This document shows, piece by piece, positions 57,722-64,000 of a stretch of 64,000 nt of DNA (position 1 is the stretch's first letter; each line of letters opens with the position of its first letter). A program made the position numbers and the translations under genes. The notes under the pieces were generated by a model. That model ran no database searches and had not been told where the DNA came from. It saw only the letters and a list, made by a program, of their open reading frames with translations. Origin of the DNA: Capitulum mitella (lineage: Eukaryota > Arthropoda > Thecostraca > Pollicipedomorpha > Pollicipedidae); NCBI GenBank assembly GCA_030062745.1, contig CP099839.1, forward strand, positions 37,357,293 through 37,421,292, given 5' to 3'.

Positions 57722-60700
57722 ATGAATCGGCAACGCTTCCTCTGCTGCATGGTGCTTTTGGTGAGTCTCAACGTCTAAGCAGTCAACTAATCGTTACACT
57801 GTTAAGTTACGTCTGAACTTATGTTTTTCATTCTAAATTGGAAATATTCATTGGACCAAAATTCCAACATAGGCGTCATCATTTTTGCTGCCCATTTCCC
57901 GTGACTTGTGCCGAAATGACAGGCAAAAACTTTGGATGATATTTGGTGTTACTTCTGAGAGGAAGGACGTTATAATATATTAATCGGGCTTACCCTGTGC
58001 GACACCTAGCATTTTATGATCTCATGTATTATAAAACGGCCTTTGCGTCATAATGGTAAACAATACTTCAGATCGTTCAGTTCGTGTCGTGTCATTTCCA
58101 GCGCTGCACGGCCGCCTCCGTGCCTGGTGTCGGTCCTGCTGTGGCGGTCCTCCCTGAGGCGTCGCAGCCGTACCCAGACCTGGCCCTGGAGCGGAGGTCC
58201 GGGTCAGCAGGCACCGGCCGGACCTGGTCCCCGGGTCTGACCAATCACCGGGCGCCGCTCCGGGACGAATCCTCTGGTCCGACCAATCAGCGGCCGGCGG
58301 CGCAGAACCGGGGCCGCGCCCTCGGCGGGGTGACCGCCCTCGGCCGGCTCGGCGGCTACCTGACGCGCTGGCGGACGGCCGAGCTGACGGCGGCGCTGGG
58401 TGGCTCGTCGGCCTCTCGGCGCCGGGTACAGGAGCCGCGGACACAGACCGACTCCGGAGCCCAGCGAGCGATCTCCGGGCAGAGAGCGGCGTCCGCAGAC
58501 GGCGCCGGTATCGCCAGGAAGGTCGGCAGCGGTAGCGGAGGAGACTGGTGGCACAGCACCAGCGGTACAGAGGAGTGGAGGTCGCCGAACGACAGCAAAA
58601 CTGCCTGGGAATCCGGAGCTGACGGCAAATACGCGTGGTGGTCGGAAGAAAATAATGATGTTACGCGGGACCCAGGTAACAAAGTAACACACAGGCGGCG
58701 CTCGGAGACAAAAGATGACGTCATCAGGAGACCTGGAACCGACGGCAAATTCCAGTGGGTGTCTGACCTGAAGGCCAGCTCGGGCCAGTTAGTGCACGAC
58801 GTAGCTGATGTTGGCCCAAAGAGGTTTTTGGTCGACGGACTGGCTATTTCGCCGCTGCCGGACAGAGACGACCATAAAAAACACCGCCGGCCGCACCAAG
58901 CGAAGAATTTCTTTTCCAGTATGTCTTCTCTCGTCCGCCATGTAAGGAAACGGCAGTCAGTACTGATAAAAGGACTCAAAGGATATTCCAATTTTTTTAC
59001 GTTTCTCCCGAAAGTAAGGAAGCCTCATTCACTCCGAGGATCAAAAGGAAAATTGCGTCAACACAAGAAAAAGCGGCCGCACAAACGCAGGACGAACACC
59101 AGCAAACGAGCAAACAAAAACAATCGCCAGAAGACCAAACATCCTAAACCTCACCGCGATCGACCGTCAAAAGGGCCCCACAAGCAAAGCCACAAATACC
59201 CTTTTAGCCCAGATCCAAGCGGCTACGGACCTCCAAAACCCTCCTCCGTCTACAAAGGAGCTACGACCACCCGTACCACCTACACTGTGCCCCCGACCTC
59301 CGCGCCAGTCTATCACGATCTCGCCCCGACGCCAGCGGCGCCGACCACGACCACGCCCGAGCCGCGGCCCATCTCCATCCACGTGCAGCAGCAATACCAG
59401 ATGCCCAAGGTGACGGTGAACGGGGACGGTCTGACGGCGGACGACGTGAGCTTTTCGACGCTGGCGAGGGCGCGGCCGGCAGCTCGGCAACTACCACTCC
59501 AGCCGGCGGCCGGCCGCCGCCTGGCGCGGGGCGTCGCTGCGCCGGCCGCCGACCGCGTCCGCGACGACGCCGGCTTCCAGTGGACCGGCACTAGCGCGCC
59601 AAGCGGGTTCCAGCGCGGCTGGCACGCGGCCGGGGCCGCACCCGAGGCTAAGAGCAGCAGCAGACGGACACTGCCGGCCGCCGTCGGCGGAGACAGTGGC
59701 AGCAGCAGCAGCAGCAGCGGCGGCGGCGGCGACGGAGGTACGGGCAGCAGCAGCAATGGCGGCGACGGCGGCGGCGCAGGCGGCAGCGCGCGGTTGGGCA
59801 GTATCCGGGCTCGCTCCAGACGGAGACGGACGGCGCGGATCCGCCCCTGGCCCCTGTCGTCTGGGCTCAGTCCAAGGCGGCCAAGTCCATCTGCACCTCT
59901 TCCGCTGAGGGACGGCCGGAGACCTCCGGCGGAGCAGGCGCCACGTCGTCGAGCCTCGGCTGGCGCGGCGCCAGGCCGGCCGGCTGAGGACGCTGGAGAC
60001 GTCCACCAGGGAGTCGGGGTCTCCCGCGCCGGGGAGCGGCGCAGCCAGGGCCGCCGATTGTCAGAGGAGGCGCCGAGGTCAGCCGACACTGGCGGCGGTC
60101 GGAGTACTCGACGCGTGCCCAGCGGCCACCAGCTTCAGCCGGTCAGGTCGGAGAACTCGGTCAGCCGGGAGCCGTTCGTATCCTCGGCTTCGGTGCCCGA
60201 GTCTGCGGACGCAGAGGGCAGCAACCCCGACCAGGCGGCGGCCGCCGCGGACTCGGCTGTGGGCCGGGCGGCGATCCGCGAGGTGCCGGCGCCGAACCTG
60301 GCGTCGGCCGTCGGAGCTCTGGCCGAGGTCGGCGCCCCGGACATGGCTGCCGCTCGGGCGGGTGGCAGCGGGCGCTTCTCGACGGCGCCTCTCACCAAGC
60401 CCCCCGGTCCTACCGCCAGGCCCACCGATCCTACCGCCAGGCCGACTGGCCCTCTCACCAGGCCCACCGATCCTCCCGCGAGGCCCACCGGTCCTACCGC
60501 CAGGCCGACCGGCCCTCTCACCAGGCCCACCGGTCCTACCGCCAGGCCCACCGGTCCTCCCGCCAGGCCGACCGGTCCTACCGCCAGGCTGACCGGTCCT
60601 CTCATCAGGTCCACTGGTCCTGCCGTGAGGACCACCGATCCTCCCGCCAGGCCCACCGGCCCTCCCGCCAGGCCGGCCGGTCCTCTCAGCAGACCCACCG

Positions 60701-61704
60701 GTCCTCCCACAAAGCCCACCGGTCATTCCGCCAGGCCCACCGGTCCAGCCTTCTGGGGTTACGCCGATGGAGCGGCGGAGGACCTCAGAGCGGGGCAGAG
60801 CCCAAGGGCCAGACGGTTCACGGCCGTCGCAACGGACGACGGCCCGGTTGCTGACTCAGACGGCGGCGCGCTGCACCTGCTGATCTGTAAGGCCGTGCTG
60901 ACCGCGGACGATGTTCCCGCGCCGCCAGCGCCGCCGGTGCAGAGCCCGGAGCGCCGGCCGGCTCGGACGGCCTCCGCGCCTCGGACCTCGGACCTCGGAC
61001 AGCCACGCTTCGGACCTACCGCGGCCGTCAGATCCACGTACTTCGACCCCCCGGCAGGACCGATCGACCCGCTGCCGCTGACTCCTGCCCGGGACACGGG
61101 CATGCGAGCCTGGCCGGCAGAGGCCGAGGGTCCAGCGACAACGCCGGCAGCGATCCTCCCCGTCTCTGTGTGGGGTGCGCCACGGCGCCCCGTGGATCAG
61201 ATGGCGGGCACTCAGCGGCCACGCCCCGACCACCCTGGCCCGGCCCGGAGTCACCCTCCACGTCCCAGAGGAGAACAGACGGCAGAGACTGAGCGACCGC
61301 GTGCCGACCGCCCTGGCTCCGAGTGGGGTCCGCCACGGCGCCCCGGAAGAGACCAGACGGCGGGCACTGACCCAGCCACGTCCCGGCCTCCAAAAGGTGG
61401 CGGCTCAACCGGCGGCGGCTGGGGTCCGCCCAGGCATCCCGTAAACCGGACAGCGGAAACTGAGCAACCTCGTCCCGACCCCGTCCCGAGTCGTGGCCCC
61501 GCCTGGAGTCAACCACCACGTCTCAGAGGTGGACAGACGGCAGAGTCTGAGCGACCACATGTCGACCGCCCTGGACCCGCGTGGGGTCCGCCACGGCGCA
61601 CTGGAGACCAGACAGAGGAAACTAAGCGATCTCGTCCTGTCCGTCGCCGGGCGGCGGCTCCTCCGGCGCCGCCAGATGTCAGTGCAGTAACTTTCAAGGC
61701 CTGA
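57722..61704 (+). CDS. Probable secreted Pro/Arg-rich repeat protein, function unknown
   Basis: Two-exon model. 57722-57760 encodes MNRQRFLCCMVLL and stops at a consensus donor GTGAGT. The acceptor TTTCCAG leads into a 1,200-codon open exon 58102-61704 in phase. The N-terminus looks like a short signal peptide. After it come a charged low-complexity part, a strongly basic Lys/Arg/His segment (about residues 270-380), Thr/Pro-rich (SAPVYHDLAP..TTTTPEPRP) and Ser/Gly-rich stretches, a heptapeptide array (about 776-900, P-T-G-P-x-A-R) and C-terminal WGPPRRP repeats. No catalytic domain is recognised. Mucin-like, cuticle or adhesive matrix proteins have such make-up, but this is inference. The 3.6-kb open frame in GC-rich DNA is partly helped by a low stop frequency, so borders and the middle third could be wrong. 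Confidence 0.6.
60390..60760 (+). repeat. 21-bp coding minisatellite, about 17 copies
   Basis: Units of CCCACCGGTCCTACCGCCAGG type, encoding P-T-G-P-x-A-R. Variants at the fifth and sixth positions (PLTR, PPAR, PTAR) recur in a longer alternation. It lies inside the probable secreted protein. Confidence 0.92.
61150..61665 (+). repeat. Imperfect coding repeat, about 24-27 residues, six or so units
   Basis: Units of WGPPRRPxxQTAxTxxPRPD followed by RPGPA occur near the C-terminus of the secreted protein. They are more diverged than the upstream 21-bp array, so probably older or under amino-acid-level selection. Confidence 0.75.
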
Positions 61705-64000
61705 TGAACCCGACTTGGCCATTCCGTCCATGACGCCCTTTACGACTTTTCAACATTTCTGAAAGATAAAACGTAAAGCAAACCAAATCGCATAAACCTA
61801 AATGAACATTTTCGCACCAAAAGTAACATTTTTACTGCAAAAAATGTTGATTTTTTCCCCTCAAATCGCAACAATAACATTTTTATTTAACAACAGAAAT
61901 CCTACGAACGTCGGCCCTTTGTCATTTTCATCCTGGATTCGTCCCTGTATTAGAGAGTGCTTACATATGCTCATTATTTTGTCATAGATGTATTTATTAT
62001 CTGTCACGATCTGACAAGTGATTTATTATTCTACGTTGTATTTATTTCCTTTCTCATTAAATGATATTCTTTCCACGCTTGGTCTGACCAGGCGGCATCT
62101 AGTGAAAATATTGCAGGCGCCACGGGCTTTAGTTGACTAGCATGTCTGAGGTTTTGAGAATACATTTGAGTTCGGTCTTTGTTGATTTGTGTATCATGAG
62201 TTTAACATTATGGTAAACTTTCAGGTAAACTGTTCATGGCGTGCATCACCCGTACTGTTTCAACAGTTACGCCGAAAAAGCTCCATGCCGTGGAAGCGAT
62301 AAAAGTTATGTCGGAGGTTCGTTCTAAGATGTTCTTAAGATAACTCCATGTAGCAGCACCATTCAACGGTAACAAGGACAGTGGCAGCATGACAAGCAAC
62401 AGAACGAACCCCTTTGACCACGAACTTCAAATGGGCTTCCAGCTTAACCCGGTACTGGCTGGGGAATGGAAACGTGAGGAGAGTTGCATCAGACATTCTA
62501 AGCATCCTCAAGTCGTAAGCCTTGAGGATAGGGTTTTGAGCCCTATACCTGGAGATAGCCAAATATATCATTCAGATGCAATCGGATGCTGCGTCGGCGC
62601 GGCGCGACACACGGATTTGGGATGTCGCGTTTCTTGGAGTCAGCAACCCGACTGGCGTGACTGTTGTCTATTTCCCGTGTTAAAACTGGCACAAAACATG
62701 GGAGGGGGGCATAATCAGCTGTGGATGGGCCGAAATCCCCATTACGGGGGCCGTGATCCCTACAAAAGAATACAAATCGACACCCCTGTTTATGTGCACT
62801 ACGTCACTAACGAATGTATCCCAATTCGAATGCCGATCGAAAATAACGCGCAAGTGTCTGGCAGCCTGGCTTTCCTTAACGGTCTAGCCCACCGACCCGC
62901 ACGCTGACAGAAGAGAGGTGCCGGGTATTTTGTCTGGTGCCGGGGATGGGGATTTCAGTTTCGAAGTCGTTGAATCTGAGACTATGTCCATGGAAGCAGG
63001 AAGCTAAGGTCAGAATGGTCCCCATTCGGTGGATGAGAAAAAAAGGGTTGCAACTGGCATCGGATAGAAGGATTTGGGTGCCGACAGCGTACTGGGTCCC
63101 GTGAGCGTCCGGCGGATGCAGGCTGTCATTGGAAACGATGATAAAAGGACGATGACCGAGGGCAGATCCGTTGAAGATTCCCATGGTGCTAGAGAGTGGA
63201 GGGGAGGCAAGTCTGTCTACAGAAGGTGAACCAGAGAGTGTCTTTCTTGTAAAGTTGGAGTTAGAGAGAATCTGGGAATGAGAAATGACAGAGCACTCAC
63301 TGGGGTCGAAGAGACAGAGAAGGCAAAGGTGACTGCGCTTCATGTTAGAAAAGATGCGGTTTGTGGCAGGGTGTCGTTGGGGTGTGGCCCGACAAGCTGA
63401 CTTCCCAAGATTTGTCGAGTTTTGTTTTACCACGTCTTTTTCATGCAATACAATGGTCATGAAATCAACTTCCGAATGACCCGGAGACATGCATCCCAGT
63501 CTGGCTAAGTCAGTGATGCATGTCACTACGTTGCTGCAGCGCTTGACCGGCTGTGCTCTTTGGGACGCTAGGGACATCCGAATGATTCGCAGGTACCATG
63601 TAAGGTCTTCCGGCGCTATTTTTGCTGTTTATATGACTTCATGCCGTCGTTCTTTGTTCCATTCTATGGACTCTGTGGCCTGTAGTGCCTAGCGACTATG
63701 TTCCGAACTTGGGCTGACAATGTCCGGACAAGAAAGTCGCCGACACTTCTCCTTCTATGCGCAACAAAAAGCTCACCACCTTTCCTATGCATAGTTGCAT
63801 TCATCGGAGGGTATCGAGACGAAAGCTTGCTACTATGGTTGTTCCTTGCTTCCCATGCCACTAGCGTCTGGAAAATGATATGTGAATGGTAACGAGGGTG
63901 GAGGGATTGGGATCTCTTGAAATGACGACATTGCGAGATGCAAATGGATACGAAACACGGCTACTTGTAAGTAAGACTGAAGACACCTCACTTGGCGTCA
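61705..64000. other. 3' flank and unassigned DNA
   Basis: AT-rich downstream of the stop; an ATTAAA at about 62056 could serve for polyadenylation. Two longish frames, plus 62389-62907 (172 codons) and minus 62876-63577 (233 codons), are unassigned. The minus frame has HLCLLCLFDPSECSVISH, a C-x2-C-x6-C-x4-H spacing that might bind zinc. No transposon ends were found. Confidence 0.35.

Noticed and set aside
58022-61731. Long minus-strand frames opposite the secreted-protein gene
   Set aside because: GC-rich DNA has few stop triplets on either strand. The plus strand has the signal-peptide exon and matching splice sites, the minus strand none.

Overview
This is a 64 kb piece of an animal nuclear genome. 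Genes have canonical GT/AG introns, intergenic DNA is long and repeat-rich, and Penelope-like, LINE, Ty3/gypsy-like, hAT-like and unclassified DNA-transposon remains are present. The HTRA2 protein has the ITFGNSGGP and PIDYGKVF wording I associate with arthropod orthologues. The mix of GC-rich exons and AT-microsatellite introns would suit a crustacean such as a barnacle, but the species is an inference, not a reading.

Layout. 1-26.7 kb: no complete host gene recognised. It holds a head-to-head pair of Penelope-like fragments (0.9-2.3 kb), a probable first coding exon on the minus strand (6.8 kb, perfect Kozak context), a decayed LINE (14.5-16.0 kb), a 3,406-bp DNA transposon with long inverted ends and an 8-bp target duplication (16.455-19.860 kb), a 1.8-kb imperfect palindrome (23.2-24.9 kb) and two copies of a 63-bp insertion with 12-13-bp target duplications. 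26.8-33.7 kb: RPL23 (uL14) on the plus strand, five exons, intact. 35.35-39.31 kb: HTRA2 on the minus strand, eight exons, convergent with RPL23, with a one-base reading-frame break in exon 6. 39.5-45.6 kb: a block nearly devoid of CpG with old repeats and Ty3/gypsy-like remains. 47.7-55.74 kb: RTCA (RNA 3'-phosphate cyclase) on the plus strand, eight exons, intact. 57.72-61.70 kb: a probable secreted, Pro/Arg-rich, repeat-containing protein of about 1,213 residues on the plus strand. 61.7-64 kb: unassigned.

The recognisable genes are housekeeping genes that do not form one pathway: a ribosomal protein, a mitochondrial quality-control protease and an RNA-end-processing enzyme. The most unusual feature is in RTCA. 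Four separate minisatellites (31-36 bp units) abut an exon edge (exon 6 acceptor, exon 6 donor, exon 7 acceptor, stop codon), and each unit looks like a copy of that edge. A weaker array of the same kind sits at the HTRA2 exon 7 acceptor. Other leads are the 63-bp element, the transposon carrying an orphan transposase family, and the sharp CpG-depleted domains. All gene calls come from reading splice sites and motifs by eye; no database search was possible.
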